Positions 29,758-39,229 of a DNA stretch of 46,030 nucleotides are shown here, one piece after another. The stretch comes from Oscillospiraceae bacterium (lineage in GTDB: Bacteria; Bacillota; Clostridia; Oscillospirales; Oscillospiraceae), in assembly GCA_017458085.1 (NCBI GenBank), contig JAFTGE010000055.1, positions 1 through 46,030 on the forward strand, given 5' to 3'. A model generated the notes under the pieces. That model was given only the letters and a program-made list of their open reading frames with translations, made no database searches and had not been told where the DNA came from. The number at the start of each line of letters is the position of its first letter. Position 1 is the stretch's first letter. Made by a program: the position numbers and the translations under genes.

Positions 29758-31600
29758 ATGCTGCTTCGTCAGCAGGAAATGTCTTTTGCTTTGGAAGGAT
29801 GGTCAGCAGCTGTATCAGTGCGAAGATTGCGGTGACCAGAGCCGTATACATCTGTCCCAGGCCGAGGTTCATGTTGATGCCGTCCGCGCCCACGGCGCAG
29901 CCCAGGCAAAGCAGCACGGGAACAATCAGCAGGAAACGGCTGCGCGTCTTCTCAAAGGCGGCGGGGATCCCCGCGACACCTGCCAGACCGCCAATGATCG
30001 CAAGGATATTCAGCAGCTGTTTTCCGTGGTAGAGCTGCTGCGTTCGTTCGCCGTAATCGGTCAAATAGCTTGCGGCGCTTGCAGCCAGATCGTCCGTCTC
30101 CAGATACAGGGCTTTGATCTCCGGCACATTGACAAGCAGCTGCCTTGCCGTGGCGTGCCGGTTTTTCAGATCGCGCAGCTCATCCGTCTCGAGAAGCTTC
30201 TTAGAGAGGAGCTCAGCCTCGTCAGCCAGCACGAGCTTCTCTTCGGCCAGCCGTTCGGCGTCCTTTTCCAGCTCACCGAGGTTTAACCAGATCATGGCCA
30301 GCTGGTAATTAACCTGACCCTCCGCCTGCTTGAGGGCACGGTCTGCCGCATCGAGCTGTGCCTTCGCCTTGGCCAGCAGCCCGTCAATGCTTGCAACTCC
30401 GCCGCTGATCTGGGAGAAAGCCCCGGACATGGATTGCAGCGTGGCGGCAATGTCCTTAGCTGCGGCAAGAAGCTGCTCTTCCGTCATCGTGCTGGGGTCC
30501 ATTTGCGCATAATTGGACAGCTTTCGGACCACGGACGGGTCCACGCCCGGAATGCTCATGCCGCCGAGACCATCCGCATATTGGCTGAAGGTTTGATAGA
30601 GCGCGGAAGCCCTATCCGCCAGGGTCTGCAGATCCTGGCCCAGATTCTCGAGCGCCCCGATGCTCTGGGACAGCGGAAGCTCATTCACCGCTGCCACGAC
30701 CTGTTCCTCCCAGGCCGCATGCGCGGCATCATATTCCGCCTGCTGCTGGACCGCGGCCTCGTAAGCCGCCGCATTCGCAAGATACGTCTCATAGGCAGCC
30801 CGCTCTGCTTCATACGCGTTCATGGCGCCGTTATATTCAGCCAGCTCCGCATCGTATTGGTTCCACGGTGCGATCTCGATTTCGTATGCTTCCAGCTCCG
30901 CCTGATAAGCCGCCAGCGTCTCATCGTCAGCATCCTCCCCAGGTACCACAGGCGGCTCCGGCCGCGCCCCCTCCGGGGCTGTGGGTTCGGTCAGCGTCGG
31001 CGCGGCGGGCTCCTCCACCGGCTCCCCAGGCTCCTCAGGTACGGAAAAACCTTCCGGCAGCTTGGGCTCCGCGCTCAGCAGCGTCGCAAAGCGATTGACG
31101 ATTTCCTGCAGCGCAGCCCCTTCGTTTCCGCTGTTGGCCGCGTCATTGCGCGCCTGAGCCGCAATCTCCTGAATGTCTCCCTTTACCGCGTTGTAGGCCG
31201 AATTCATTCCGTCAAACTGCCGCTTCGCGTTGTCCATCTGGAGGCGCGCGCTCTTTAGCTCGGGCATCGCTTCCCAGATCAGATCGGCGCCCATCAGATT
31301 ACCGCCTTTCTCGGCGGTATAGAGCGCGGTATCCGTCCGGTGCTGAGACGCGTCCTTGTCATGCTGCTCCTGCATTTTCTGGAACGCCTCCAAAGCCTCA
31401 TCATAGCTGATGGAATTGCTCAGTTCCTCATCCAGCGCAAGATAGTTTTCAATTCGTCCCTGGTATTTATCGACATAGGCCAGTCTGTCTTCCCGTTCGC
31501 TCTCCGCCTTGCGCAGGCCGACCGCACCGTTGGCGGCCATCATCAGGCTGAGAATCGTCAATACGACCGAAAATACTCTCGCAAGAGCCGGATGCTTCAC
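29756..31600 (-). CDS. Unrecognised membrane protein with coiled-coil and Tyr/Ala-rich region
   Basis: A 614-residue protein I do not recognise. An N-terminal helix (about 8-28) anchors it. Two charged helical segments follow, then a Pro/Glu-rich linker (about 180-235). A Tyr/Ala/Glu-rich stretch repeats patterns such as YDAELAEY, NAYEAERAAYETY and ANAAAYEAAV; a long coiled coil (about 395-480) comes next. Three membrane helices close the C-terminus (near 530-600). The likely topology is a large extracytoplasmic coiled-coil domain between membrane anchors, loosely like YhgE/Pip-type or EzrA-type architectures, but no homology is claimed. It is monocistronic, set between two terminator-bounded convergent units. 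Confidence 0.75.
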   Translation of the reverse strand: MKHPALARVFSVVLTILSLMMAANGAVGLRKAESEREDRLAYVDKYQGRIENYLALDEELSNSISYDEALEAFQKMQEQHDKDASQHRTDTALYTAEKGGNLMGADLIWEAMPELKSARLQMDNAKRQFDGMNSAYNAVKGDIQEIAAQARNDAANSGNEGAALQEIVNRFATLLSAEPKLPEGFSVPEEPGEPVEEPAAPTLTEPTAPEGARPEPPVVPGEDADDETLAAYQAELEAYEIEIAPWNQYDAELAEYNGAMNAYEAERAAYETYLANAAAYEAAVQQQAEYDAAHAAWEEQVVAAVNELPLSQSIGALENLGQDLQTLADRASALYQTFSQYADGLGGMSIPGVDPSVVRKLSNYAQMDPSTMTEEQLLAAAKDIAATLQSMSGAFSQISGGVASIDGLLAKAKAQLDAADRALKQAEGQVNYQLAMIWLNLGELEKDAERLAEEKLVLADEAELLSKKLLETDELRDLKNRHATARQLLVNVPEIKALYLETDDLAASAASYLTDYGERTQQLYHGKQLLNILAIIGGLAGVAGIPAAFEKTRSRFLLIVPVLLCLGCAVGADGINMNLGLGQMYTALVTAIFALIQLLTILPKQKTFPADEAA

Positions 31601-31744
31601 AAATCATTCCCCCTGGGTTTGCAATTACTAACTAAGTATTATACGCCATGTGTCAAGGGAATTTGTGTATGTTCTAAAAACTTTTCCTTTTCAAAGTCGG
31701 TTTTTTCCTGTATAGTTTCACCATCAAGCGATTTGGAGGGCGCA

Positions 31745-32701
31745 ATGGAACTGAGCTTTGCCCCGATGGAGGGCGTGACCTACAGCATTTTTCGCACAAC
31801 ACACGCACAGCTGTTCCCCGGCGCAGACCGGTATTATGCGCCCTTCATTGCGCCGGACGGCAGCGGCCGGTTCAAGACCGGCAGTCTCCGGGATATCCTG
31901 CCGGAAAACAACCGCGGTCTGCGCCTGGTGCCCCAGATCCTTTGCAATCACGCCGCTCCCTTTCTGGCCGTGGCGCAGGAGCTGGAGCAGCTGGGCTATG
32001 AGGAGGTCAACCTGAACGTCGGCTGTCCTTCGGGCACGGTGGTCGCCAAGCACAAGGGCGCGGGCATGCTGGCCGATTTGGATGCACTGGATCACTGCCT
32101 GGAGGAAATCTTCACCCGCTGCCCGCTGCGGGTGTCGGTCAAGTCGCGCATGGGCTTAAACAGCACGGCGGAGCTGTCGGAAATTCTGAGGGTTTACCGG
32201 CGCTATCCCCTGTCCCTGCTGATTCTGCATGCAAGAGACCGGGCCGGGATGTACAAGAGTACGCCTGACCGGGAAAGCTTTGCTCTGGCGCTGGAGGGCA
32301 GTCCCTTCCCGGTCGCTTATAACGGGGATATCTTTACACCGGCGGATTTGCAGCTTTTAGCAGATCGGTTCCCCACGCTGACACAGGTGATGCTTGGCCG
32401 CGGCGCGGTCGCCAATCCCGCGCTCTTTCGCATGTGCAAGGGCGGCGCTCCCCTGCAAGCGGAGGAGCTGCACGCCTTCCATGACGCGCTGCTTGACGCG
32501 TATCTTGCCGCCGGGCTTGCGCCGCAGCACACGATCGCCCGGATGAAGGAGCTCTGGTTTTACATGCTGTGCATGTTCCCCGACGGCGGCAAGACCGGGA
32601 AGGCCATCCTGAAATCCCGCACGTTATCCGACTACCGCGCGGCAGTGGACATGCTCTTTTCCACCTGCGCGCTGGATAGCGGCGCGGGCTTCGCTCAATA
32701 A
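31745..32701 (+). CDS. dus: tRNA-dihydrouridine synthase
   Basis: A 318-residue FMN-dependent Dus-family enzyme that reduces uridines in the tRNA D-loop. It opens MELSFAPMEGVTYSIFRTTH, with catalytic Cys94 in NVGCPSGTVVAKHKGAGML, the SVKSRMG strand, the HARDRAGMYK segment and the VAYNGDIF and VMLGRGAVANP phosphate-binding loops. The start at 31745 follows GGAGGG closely; longer in-frame extensions would overlap the opposite gene. A TATAGT at 31711-31716 may be its -10. Its exact subfamily is uncertain; the C-terminal helical domain is short. Confidence 0.92.
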   Translation: MELSFAPMEGVTYSIFRTTHAQLFPGADRYYAPFIAPDGSGRFKTGSLRDILPENNRGLRLVPQILCNHAAPFLAVAQELEQLGYEEVNLNVGCPSGTVVAKHKGAGMLADLDALDHCLEEIFTRCPLRVSVKSRMGLNSTAELSEILRVYRRYPLSLLILHARDRAGMYKSTPDRESFALALEGSPFPVAYNGDIFTPADLQLLADRFPTLTQVMLGRGAVANPALFRMCKGGAPLQAEELHAFHDALLDAYLAAGLAPQHTIARMKELWFYMLCMFPDGGKTGKAILKSRTLSDYRAAVDMLFSTCALDSGAGFAQ

Positions 32702-32707
32702 AATTCA

Positions 32708-32734
32708 GCCCTGGATGGTACAACCATCCAGGGC
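32708..32734. terminator. Intrinsic terminator after dus
   Basis: A 12-bp stem (32708-32719 with 32723-32734) with a 3-base loop, then a T-run a few bases downstream. It also faces the convergent UDP-glucose dehydrogenase stop at 32743. Confidence 0.85.
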
Positions 32735-32742
32735 CTTGCTTT

Positions 32743-33948
32743 TTAATCGCGGGAAAACAAATCGCGGGTGTAGACCTTGTCCGCCACGTCCTCTAAATCC
32801 TTGGTGAAACGATTGGCAATGATCACGTCGCAGGTGCGCTTGAACTCGTCCAGGTCGTCGATACGGCGGCTGTTGAAGAAATTGTCCTCCTTGAGCGTCG
32901 GTTCATAGACCACCATCTCCACACCCTTGGCCTTGATGCGCTTCATGACCCCCTGAATGCTGGAGGCACGGAAATTGTCCGATCCGGCCTTCATGGTCAG
33001 GCGGTACACCCCGATGACGCAGTCGCGCTTGCCGTCAAAGAAGCCCGCCTTTTTCAGCACGCTGTTGGCGATCACTTCCTTACGGGTACGGTTGCTCTCC
33101 ACGATGGCAGAGATCAGATTCTCCGGCACGTCCTGATAATTGGCGCGCAGCTGCTTGGTGTCCTTCGGCAGGCAGTAGCCGCCGTATCCAAAGGAGGGGT
33201 TATTGTAATGGGCGCCGATACGCGGGTCCAGGCACACGCCCTCGATGATCTGCCGGGTGTTCAGTCCGCGCGCCTCGGCATAGGTGTCCAGCTCATTGAA
33301 ATAGCTCACACGCAGGGCAAGATAGGTGTTGGCAAAAAGCTTGACCGCCTCGGCCTCGGTAGGATTGGTGAAAAGGACCCTGACCTGCTCGTCCTCGGCC
33401 CCCTCCTCCAAAAGCGCGGCAAAGGCGTGCGCCGCCTCCTGCATGGCAGGATCGTCCATGGGCGCGCCTACAATGATCCGCGAAGGGTGGAGATTATCAT
33501 ACAGCGCGCTCCCCTCCCGCAGGAACTCCGGTGAGAAAATGATCTGCTGACAGCCGTACTGCTTCCGCACGCGCTCGGTATACCCGACGGGAACCGTGGA
33601 TTTGATGACGATGGTGGCCGTGTCGTTCACAGACAGCACCGTCTCAATGACGTCCTCCACGGCGGAGGTATCAAAGTAGTTGAGGTTGGGGTCATAGTTG
33701 GTGGGCGTGGCCACAATGACAAAGGCCGCGTCACGGTAGGCCGCCTGCTTATCCGTGGTAGCTTTCAGGTTCAGCTTGCGGTGGGCCAGAAAGTCCTGAA
33801 TTTCTGCATCGACAATGGGCGACTGGCCATGATTGATTTTCTCCACCTTGGCAGGCGTGGTGCTGACCGCCCAGACCTCGTTCTTTTGCGACAGAAGCAC
33901 CGCCAGCGAAAGGCCGACATATCCGACACCGGCAACCGCGATCTTCAT
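32743..33948 (-). CDS. ugd: UDP-glucose 6-dehydrogenase
   Basis: A 401-residue NAD-dependent dehydrogenase that oxidises UDP-glucose to UDP-glucuronate. The N-terminal Rossmann motif is GVGYVGL, with [10 protein letters not shown] and KSTVPVGYT. The catalytic Cys259 lies in [10 protein letters not shown], and a C-terminal UDP-binding domain follows. The start at 33948 follows AAGGAGAG; the product then begins [12 protein letters not shown]. It lies ten bases after the epimerase gene, and together they supply UDP-galacturonate or a related uronic acid for a surface polysaccharide. No glycosyltransferase is present beside them, so they work in trans. Confidence 0.93.
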   Translation of the reverse strand: MKIAVAGVGYVGLSLAVLLSQKNEVWAVSTTPAKVEKINHGQSPIVDAEIQDFLAHRKLNLKATTDKQAAYRDAAFVIVATPTNYDPNLNYFDTSAVEDVIETVLSVNDTATIVIKSTVPVGYTERVRKQYGCQQIIFSPEFLREGSALYDNLHPSRIIVGAPMDDPAMQEAAHAFAALLEEGAEDEQVRVLFTNPTEAEAVKLFANTYLALRVSYFNELDTYAEARGLNTRQIIEGVCLDPRIGAHYNNPSFGYGGYCLPKDTKQLRANYQDVPENLISAIVESNRTRKEVIANSVLKKAGFFDGKRDCVIGVYRLTMKAGSDNFRASSIQGVMKRIKAKGVEMVVYEPTLKEDNFFNSRRIDDLDEFKRTCDVIIANRFTKDLEDVADKVYTRDLFSRD

Positions 33949-33958
33949 AATGCTCTCC

Positions 33959-35044
33959 TTATCCTTCGTAGTACGCTTTATACCATCCGGCAAAGCGCCG
34001 CAGCCCCTCCCGCAGCGGGGTCGAGGGCTTGAAACCAAAGTCCCGCTCCAAGGGCGTCGTATCGGCATAGGTGATTTCCACGTCACCCGGCTGCATGGGG
34101 ACCAGACGCTTGTGCGCGTCAAAGTCGTAATCCGCGGGCAGGACCCCGGCGCTTACCAGCTCCTCCGAAAGGATGCGCACAAAGTCCAGCAGATTCTCCG
34201 GGTGGCTGTTGCCGATGTTGTACACCGCATAAGGCGGAACAGGCAGGCCATCCACCCCTTTTTTGCGTTCGGGCGCTTTGGCCATGACCAGCTGAATCCC
34301 CTGCACGATGTCGTCGATATAGGTAAAGTCGCGCTTGCAGTTTCCGTAGTTGAAGATCTCGATGGTCTGTCCGGCGCGAAGCTTGTTGGTAAAGCCGAAG
34401 TAGGCCATGTCGGGCCGACCCGCGGGACCGTATACCGTGAAAAAGCGCAGGCCCGTGCTGGGAATATCATAGAGCTTGGAATAGGCGTGGGCCAAAAGCT
34501 CGTCCGACTTCTTGGTGGCGGCGTAGAGACTGATGGGGTTGTCCACCTTGTCGTCGGTGGAATACGGCACCTTTTTGTTGTTGCCGTAGACGGAGGAGCT
34601 GGAAGCATAAACCAAATGCTCCACACCCTTTTCACCGCCGTCATAGGAGTGGCGGCAGGCCTCCAGAATATTGTAAAACCCGATCAGGTTGGATTCGATG
34701 TACACGTCGGGGTGGTCAATGGAATAGCGCACGCCGGCCTGGGCCGCGAGATTGACAACAACATCGGGTCGGTAATCGGCAAAAAGCTGCTGCACCGTCG
34801 TCCGATCAGCCAGGTTGCCGCGCACGAAGGCAAAGCCGCAGCCGTGCCCCGCGCGCTCCGTCGCAAGCCTTTCAAGCCTTGCCAGGCGGTACTCCTTCAA
34901 CGAGACCTCGTAATAATCGTTCATGCTGTCGATCCCGACCACATGCACCTTTTCGTTATTGCGCAGCAAGGCTTCCGACAAAAACGCGCCGATAAATCCG
35001 GCCGCGCCGGTAACCAGGATGGTTTTATGTTTAAACTCATTCAC
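33959..35044 (-). CDS. NAD-dependent epimerase, probably UDP-glucuronate 4-epimerase
   Basis: A 361-residue extended short-chain dehydrogenase. It has the NAD-binding [12 protein letters not shown] loop, the [18 protein letters not shown] segment characteristic of UDP-glucuronate 4-epimerases, the SSSSVYG serine region, and the YAATKK catalytic Tyr-x3-Lys. Product use fits its place directly before ugd. The start is a GTG at 35044, with GGGAGG twelve bases upstream; the nearby ATG is out of frame. A good extended -10 promoter lies at 35081-35109. UDP-glucose 4-epimerase is the main alternative, but the NDYYEVSLK segment and the ugd partner favour the glucuronate enzyme. Confidence 0.88.
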   Translation of the reverse strand: MNEFKHKTILVTGAAGFIGAFLSEALLRNNEKVHVVGIDSMNDYYEVSLKEYRLARLERLATERAGHGCGFAFVRGNLADRTTVQQLFADYRPDVVVNLAAQAGVRYSIDHPDVYIESNLIGFYNILEACRHSYDGGEKGVEHLVYASSSSVYGNNKKVPYSTDDKVDNPISLYAATKKSDELLAHAYSKLYDIPSTGLRFFTVYGPAGRPDMAYFGFTNKLRAGQTIEIFNYGNCKRDFTYIDDIVQGIQLVMAKAPERKKGVDGLPVPPYAVYNIGNSHPENLLDFVRILSEELVSAGVLPADYDFDAHKRLVPMQPGDVEITYADTTPLERDFGFKPSTPLREGLRRFAGWYKAYYEG

Positions 35045-35080
35045 GGGAAAATGCTGCCTCCCACCTTTTCATTGTGACAC

Positions 35081-35109
35081 AGTATAACAGATTCGGCGTA
35101 CTGTTTCAA
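35081..35109 (-). promoter_or_regulatory. Promoter of the epimerase-ugd operon
   Basis: On the minus strand TTGAAA (35104-35109), a 17-base spacer, then TATACT (35081-35086) with a TGT extension. It is back-to-back with the NTPase promoter, only 14 bases apart. Confidence 0.72.
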
Positions 35110-35123
35110 GCCGGGACGGATAA

Positions 35124-35152
35124 TTTACAAATGAGCGATCCCCGTGTATAAT
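35124..35152 (+). promoter_or_regulatory. Promoter of the THEP1-type NTPase gene
   Basis: TTTACA (35124-35129), a 17-base spacer and a consensus TATAAT (35147-35152), 28 bases before the ATG. Confidence 0.75.
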
Positions 35153-35180
35153 AGAGAAAACCTGGAACAAAGGAGCTGCC

Positions 35181-35771
35181 ATGAAAAAGCATTTGTTTAT
35201 CACCGGGCCGTCCGGCTGCGGTAAATCCACGCTGATCCGCGAGGTCCTGGGTTCCCGCCTTGCTTACGCGGGCGGCTTTATTACGGAGCGAGTCTGCGAT
35301 GACAAGGGAAATCTGCTGGGGTATGATCTGCTTCCTGCCGGAGCAGCCGCCGATCAAAGCCTCTATACAGGGATGGGAAAGCGCTTTCTGGACTGCGCTG
35401 ACGGGCTGTACCTTCGGGATAACGAGGTGTTTCGTTTGGACGCGGTTGAAATGCTTCAACAGGTGGAGTACTACCCCTTTGCCCTGGTCGATGCGTTCGG
35501 CGGGTTTGAGGTCATCATCCCCCAGTTTCGCAGCGCGCTGGCGGATTTCCTCAATTTGGATCTGCCCATCATCGGCGTGATCAAGGACGCGGAGAGCGTG
35601 GAGCAGCTGCAAAACCGCTTTGGTCTGGGTGATCGCTTCCCGGAAATGGCGGCGATGATCCGCCGCGTGATCGCGGCCGACAGCGATTGCGAGGTTTTGG
35701 AAATGAAAGCGCCGGGCGATGTGCGCGTCCGCGCCGCTGTAGAAGCCTGGGTAAAAGAGTATCTCACATAA
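35181..35771 (+). CDS. THEP1-family nucleoside-triphosphatase
   Basis: A 196-residue P-loop protein with Walker A GPSGCGKST (residues 9-17), the GGFITERV segment typical of THEP1-like NTPases, and a Walker B-like LVDAFGGFE where related proteins have DEIG. It hydrolyses NTPs in vitro in studied members; the cellular role is unclear, with nucleotide or RNA-linked functions proposed. AAAGGAG precedes the ATG. It is a single-gene unit with its own promoter and terminator, unrelated to either neighbour. Confidence 0.8.
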   Translation: MKKHLFITGPSGCGKSTLIREVLGSRLAYAGGFITERVCDDKGNLLGYDLLPAGAAADQSLYTGMGKRFLDCADGLYLRDNEVFRLDAVEMLQQVEYYPFALVDAFGGFEVIIPQFRSALADFLNLDLPIIGVIKDAESVEQLQNRFGLGDRFPEMAAMIRRVIAADSDCEVLEMKAPGDVRVRAAVEAWVKEYLT

Positions 35772-35788
35772 CAGCGTAAGCATATCAA

Positions 35789-35819
35789 AAAAGCAGCACC
35801 CTGATGGGGTGCTGCTTTT
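35789..35819. terminator. Bidirectional terminator between the NTPase gene and ftsZ
   Basis: A 13-bp perfect stem (35789-35801 with 35807-35819) around TGATG, with A/T-rich ends in both directions. It ends the NTPase unit and the whole cell-wall/division cluster. Confidence 0.88.
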
Positions 35820-35832
35820 GTCGTGTCAGAAT

Positions 35833-37023
35833 TTACTTGGTGTTGAAGATCTTGAAGATGCTGTCGAAGGGGTCCTCCTCCGCGGCAGGAGCCTTGGCCT
35901 CGGTCGCAGGCTGCGCAGCGGGTGCGGCAGGCGCGGCGGGTGCGGGAGCCGCAGCAGCCTTTTCAGCGGCGCCGGAGAACAGTCCCTGGGGTCTCTGCGC
36001 GGCGGGACGCACGGGGGTGTACGCCGGAGCGGCAGGCGCAGCGGGAGCAGCATCCTCGGCACTGATGGAGGCATCCTCAAAACCGGTGGCAATAACGGTC
36101 ACGCGAATCTCATCCTCCAGGCTCTCGTCGAAGGTGGCGCCGAAGATGATGTTGGCCTCGGGATGGGCGGCCTCCTGCACGAGGCTGGCAGCGGTCTCGA
36201 CATCCTCGAGATCCATATCCTCGGAGCCGGTGATGTTAATAAGCACACCGCGGGCACCGTTGATGGAGGTCTCCATGAGCGGACTGGCAACGGCCATGCG
36301 CGCGGCCTCCTCAGCCTTCCCCTTTCCGGCGGCATGGCCCACGCCCATGTGAGCAAAGCCGGCGTTCTTCATGATGCAGGTCACATCGGCAAAATCGAGG
36401 TTAATAAAGCCGGTGTTCTTGATCAGATTGGAAATACTGGTGACGGCCTGGAGCAGAACATCGTCCGCGATTTCAAAGGCATTGGCCAGCGTAACCTTCT
36501 GGTCAGTGGCAAATTTCAGGCGGTCGTTGGGGATGATCAGCAGGGAGTCCACACGGCCAAGCAGTTCCTTGATACCGGCGTTGGCCTGATCCATACGGCG
36601 CTTGCCCTCGAACTTGAAGGGCTTGGTCACAACACCGACGGTCAGCAGACCGGCTTCACGTGCGATCTCAGCCACCACAGGCGCAGCGCCTGTGCCGGTG
36701 CCGCCGCCCATACCGGCGGTAATGAAGGCCATATCCGCGTTCTCAATCACCTTGGCGATGTTGTTGCGGCTCTCCTCAGCGGAGCGCTTGCCGATATCCG
36801 GGTCGGAGCCGGCGCCCTGTCCTCTGGTCATCTTCTCGCCGATCTGTACCTTCTGATCGGCGTTGGAGATGGACAGCGCCTGCTTGTCCGTATTGATTGC
36901 AATAAACTCGACGCCCTGCGTTCCGGCCTTGACCATCCGATTGACCACGTTGTTGCCGGCGCCGCCGATGCCAATTACCTTGATATTGACGACATTCTCC
37001 GGTCCCTCGGCTTTAAAATCCAT
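35833..37023 (-). CDS. ftsZ: Cell division protein FtsZ
   Basis: A 396-residue tubulin-like GTPase that forms the division ring. The GTP-binding signature GGGTGTG lies at residues 106-112, with IGIGGAGNN near the N-terminus and the T7-loop region NLDFADV later. The globular core ends near residue 315. A disordered Ala/Pro/Glu-rich linker follows, ending in the conserved peptide EEDPFDSIFKIFN that binds membrane tethers and regulators. The ATG at 37023 has GGAGG 7 bases upstream; the in-frame ATG at 37038 overlaps that site and is rejected. It has its own promoter. No ftsA lies beside it, so membrane tethering probably uses another protein, SepF being the usual one. Confidence 0.97.
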   Translation of the reverse strand: MDFKAEGPENVVNIKVIGIGGAGNNVVNRMVKAGTQGVEFIAINTDKQALSISNADQKVQIGEKMTRGQGAGSDPDIGKRSAEESRNNIAKVIENADMAFITAGMGGGTGTGAAPVVAEIAREAGLLTVGVVTKPFKFEGKRRMDQANAGIKELLGRVDSLLIIPNDRLKFATDQKVTLANAFEIADDVLLQAVTSISNLIKNTGFINLDFADVTCIMKNAGFAHMGVGHAAGKGKAEEAARMAVASPLMETSINGARGVLINITGSEDMDLEDVETAASLVQEAAHPEANIIFGATFDESLEDEIRVTVIATGFEDASISAEDAAPAAPAAPAYTPVRPAAQRPQGLFSGAAEKAAAAPAPAAPAAPAAQPATEAKAPAAEEDPFDSIFKIFNTK

Positions 37024-37089
37024 GTTTGTGCCTCCCATCTATTGTTAACGCATAAATTACAAAACTATTTCACAGATTCTACAGTCGGT

Positions 37090-37118
37090 ATTTTATTACA
37101 TTTCCACGCCGTAGTCAA
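37090..37118 (-). promoter_or_regulatory. ftsZ promoter
   Basis: On the minus strand TTGACT (37113-37118), a 17-base spacer and TAAAAT (37090-37095), within the 146-base ftsQ-ftsZ gap. It gives ftsZ transcription independent of the upstream mur genes. Confidence 0.7.
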
Positions 37119-37169
37119 TAGCTTTTTTCATTTTCCGGAAAACTTTTGTAAATAATTTGTAACCTATGC

Positions 37170-37952
37170 TTAGTTTGGGCTAAATACTGCGGTAGAACCG
37201 TTGCTAACATTGATTATACCCACATCGCCCTCCATTAATTGCGAAAGCACAGACATCACCATGCCAAACTTATATTCCACGTTTGAGGAATCCCCGATGC
37301 GGATGGTATATTTATCCGCATAGCGGAACTCCACGTTCCTCGGATCAGAGAAATCCACATGCTCCACCTGGTTGTACAGGCCGCGTGCTTCCAGCTGATA
37401 AAGCACCTCCGCAATATAATTGACAATCTCATCATCGCCGTCGGCGGTTTGCAGCGGCTCTCCGATCATAAGGGTGCCGGGGTCGATGCCCTCGATGGGG
37501 ATCAGACCGGCCAGTTCATCGTCGTTGGCCTTGCCCAGCACCTTGCAGCTGTGGTCGATGGTCCACTTTTCCTCGCCCAGTACGATATAGGCCAAAGCCT
37601 GACTTTCGGTGACGGTGATGATGACCTTGTTGGGAAGGCTGCGCTCCACCGAGACCTCATCGATATAGGGCAGCTTGGCGAACACGCGGCTGAGCGCAGC
37701 GAAGCGGTCGAAGAAAAAGAGGTTGTCACCCTCTTCGATATCAATGGCGCGTATGATTTCCTCATCGGTATAGTGGGCGTTTCCGACCACCTGAATGTCC
37801 GACACACGAAAGAACACGCTCATCACAAAGATCACCGCGACAATGACCAGAAAGAACATGATCGGCCCACTCAGACTGCTGAGCGTCTCCCGCAGGCTGA
37901 AATGTGTGTCATCATCGGCATAGACCTTTTTCTTACGTACATGTACTGCCAT
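37170..37952 (-). CDS. ftsQ: Cell division protein FtsQ/DivIB
   Basis: A 260-residue bitopic division protein. A cytoplasmic N-terminus is followed by one membrane helix (about 30-48) and a POTRA domain opening FRVSDIQVVGNAHYTDEEII and running to SLPNKVIITVTE. A beta domain follows, ending near the C-terminus. It scaffolds the septal FtsW/PBP synthase. GGAAG lies just before the ATG. It sits 17 bases after murA, the typical position just before ftsZ in Clostridia. Confidence 0.9.
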   Translation of the reverse strand: MAVHVRKKKVYADDDTHFSLRETLSSLSGPIMFFLVIVAVIFVMSVFFRVSDIQVVGNAHYTDEEIIRAIDIEEGDNLFFFDRFAALSRVFAKLPYIDEVSVERSLPNKVIITVTESQALAYIVLGEEKWTIDHSCKVLGKANDDELAGLIPIEGIDPGTLMIGEPLQTADGDDEIVNYIAEVLYQLEARGLYNQVEHVDFSDPRNVEFRYADKYTIRIGDSSNVEYKFGMVMSVLSQLMEGDVGIINVSNGSTAVFSPN

Positions 37953-37969
37953 GGAAGCTTCCTTTCCTT

Positions 37970-39223
37970 TTAGCCATCCAGATAAATATCCGCGCCGAGG
38001 GAGCGCAGGCGCACATCCAGGCGCTCATAGCCGCGCTTGACATGCCCGTCGTCATAGATTTCGGTGCAGCCGTCGGCACAGAGTCCGGCGACGATCATCG
38101 CAGCGCCCCCGCGCAGGTCGGTGGAGGTGAGCACCGTGCCGTGCAAACTGTCGACCCCCCAGATTTCCGCCCGGTTGCCGGCGACCGTGATATCCGCGCC
38201 CAAACGGCAGAGCTCCGGCACCTGACGGAAGCGGTTTTCAAAGATATTCTCCTTGATCACCGTGCGGCCGACCGCCTTCAGCAGCGCCGCCATCAAAACC
38301 GGCTGCGCATCGGTGGGAAAGCCGGGATAAGGTTCGGTCTCAAAGGCCCCGACCGCACGGAGCTTCCCCGACGAGCGAAGCCAGACGCTGCGTTTTTCGG
38401 TTATTATATCACAGCCCGCCTGTTTTAGGAAGTGCAGAACCGTAGAAAATTGCTCCGGCTCCACACCGCGAAGCTCCACACTGCCCCCTGCGGCAGCCGC
38501 AGCGCAGGCAAAGGTCGCGGCAACAATGCGGTCAGAAAGGATCCGGTAGTCCACAGAGGCTGCCGGGCTGCCGCCCGAAATGACCACCGTATCGGTCCCG
38601 GCGCCGCTGACGGCCCAGCCCAGGCCGCGCATATATTCCTGCAAGGCAGCAATCTCCGGCTCCCGCGCCGCGCCGTGGATCACAGTCTCCCCCGCGGCAG
38701 CGGTGGCCGCCAGCATGATGTTTTCCGTAGCACCCACACTCGGAAAGGGCAGCACAATATCCGTACCTTTAAGCGAAGACGCCCGGCAGAGGATCTCTCC
38801 CCCGCTCTCCTCGATCTCACAACCCATCTGCCTGAGCGCAGACAGGTGCAGGTCAATGGGCCGCTTCCCCAATTGGCAGCCTCCCGGCGGCGACAGGCGC
38901 GCCTCTCCGCAGCGGGCAATGAGCGCCCCCATGAAGATGACCGAGGAACGCATCTCGAGCATCAGGTCATGGGGAATGGTGCTTTTATTCAGGCCGCGGG
39001 AGTTTATGTACACATCGTTATCCCGCTGCTCGGCCGTACAGCCAAGGTGCCGCAGAATCCGAAGCGCGGCGTCGATGTCCCGCAGTTGAGGCACATTCCG
39101 CAGCTGCGATTGGGCGGGACTGATGATTGAGGCCGCGAGAATCGGAAGCGAGGCGTTTTTCGACCCCTGCACAAAACATATGCCGTCCAGTCTGTTTCCG
39201 CCCCGAATATGCCATATATCCAT
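37970..39223 (-). CDS. murA: UDP-N-acetylglucosamine 1-carboxyvinyltransferase
   Basis: A 417-residue EPSP-synthase-fold enzyme that starts peptidoglycan precursor synthesis by adding phosphoenolpyruvate to UDP-GlcNAc. Lys22-Asn23 in QGSKNASLPIL and the catalytic Cys116 in GGCQLGKRPIDLHL are present, so it should be fosfomycin-sensitive in principle. The start at 39223 is set by MDIWHIRGGNRL; a much longer open frame extends upstream into murG with no supporting site. The Shine-Dalgarno (GGGGGGA) lies in one arm of a hairpin. It lies between murG and ftsQ. Confidence 0.95.
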   Translation of the reverse strand: MDIWHIRGGNRLDGICFVQGSKNASLPILAASIISPAQSQLRNVPQLRDIDAALRILRHLGCTAEQRDNDVYINSRGLNKSTIPHDLMLEMRSSVIFMGALIARCGEARLSPPGGCQLGKRPIDLHLSALRQMGCEIEESGGEILCRASSLKGTDIVLPFPSVGATENIMLAATAAAGETVIHGAAREPEIAALQEYMRGLGWAVSGAGTDTVVISGGSPAASVDYRILSDRIVAATFACAAAAAGGSVELRGVEPEQFSTVLHFLKQAGCDIITEKRSVWLRSSGKLRAVGAFETEPYPGFPTDAQPVLMAALLKAVGRTVIKENIFENRFRQVPELCRLGADITVAGNRAEIWGVDSLHGTVLTSTDLRGGAAMIVAGLCADGCTEIYDDGHVKRGYERLDVRLRSLGADIYLDG

Positions 39224-39229
39224 AAAAAT

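Noticed and set aside
31638-31656. Promoter for the 614-residue protein (TTGACA and TATAAT on the minus strand)
   Set aside because: Both hexamers are perfect but are only seven bases apart, far too close for sigma-A. The TATAAT may serve with a poorer -35 that I could not identify.
33833-35077. A 414-codon open frame on the plus strand
   Set aside because: Antisense to the uronate epimerase gene and the start of ugd; no family features.
37024-37038. Upstream ATG for ftsZ at 37038
   Set aside because: It would place the GGAGG ribosome-binding site inside the coding sequence; the ATG at 37023 has ideal spacing.
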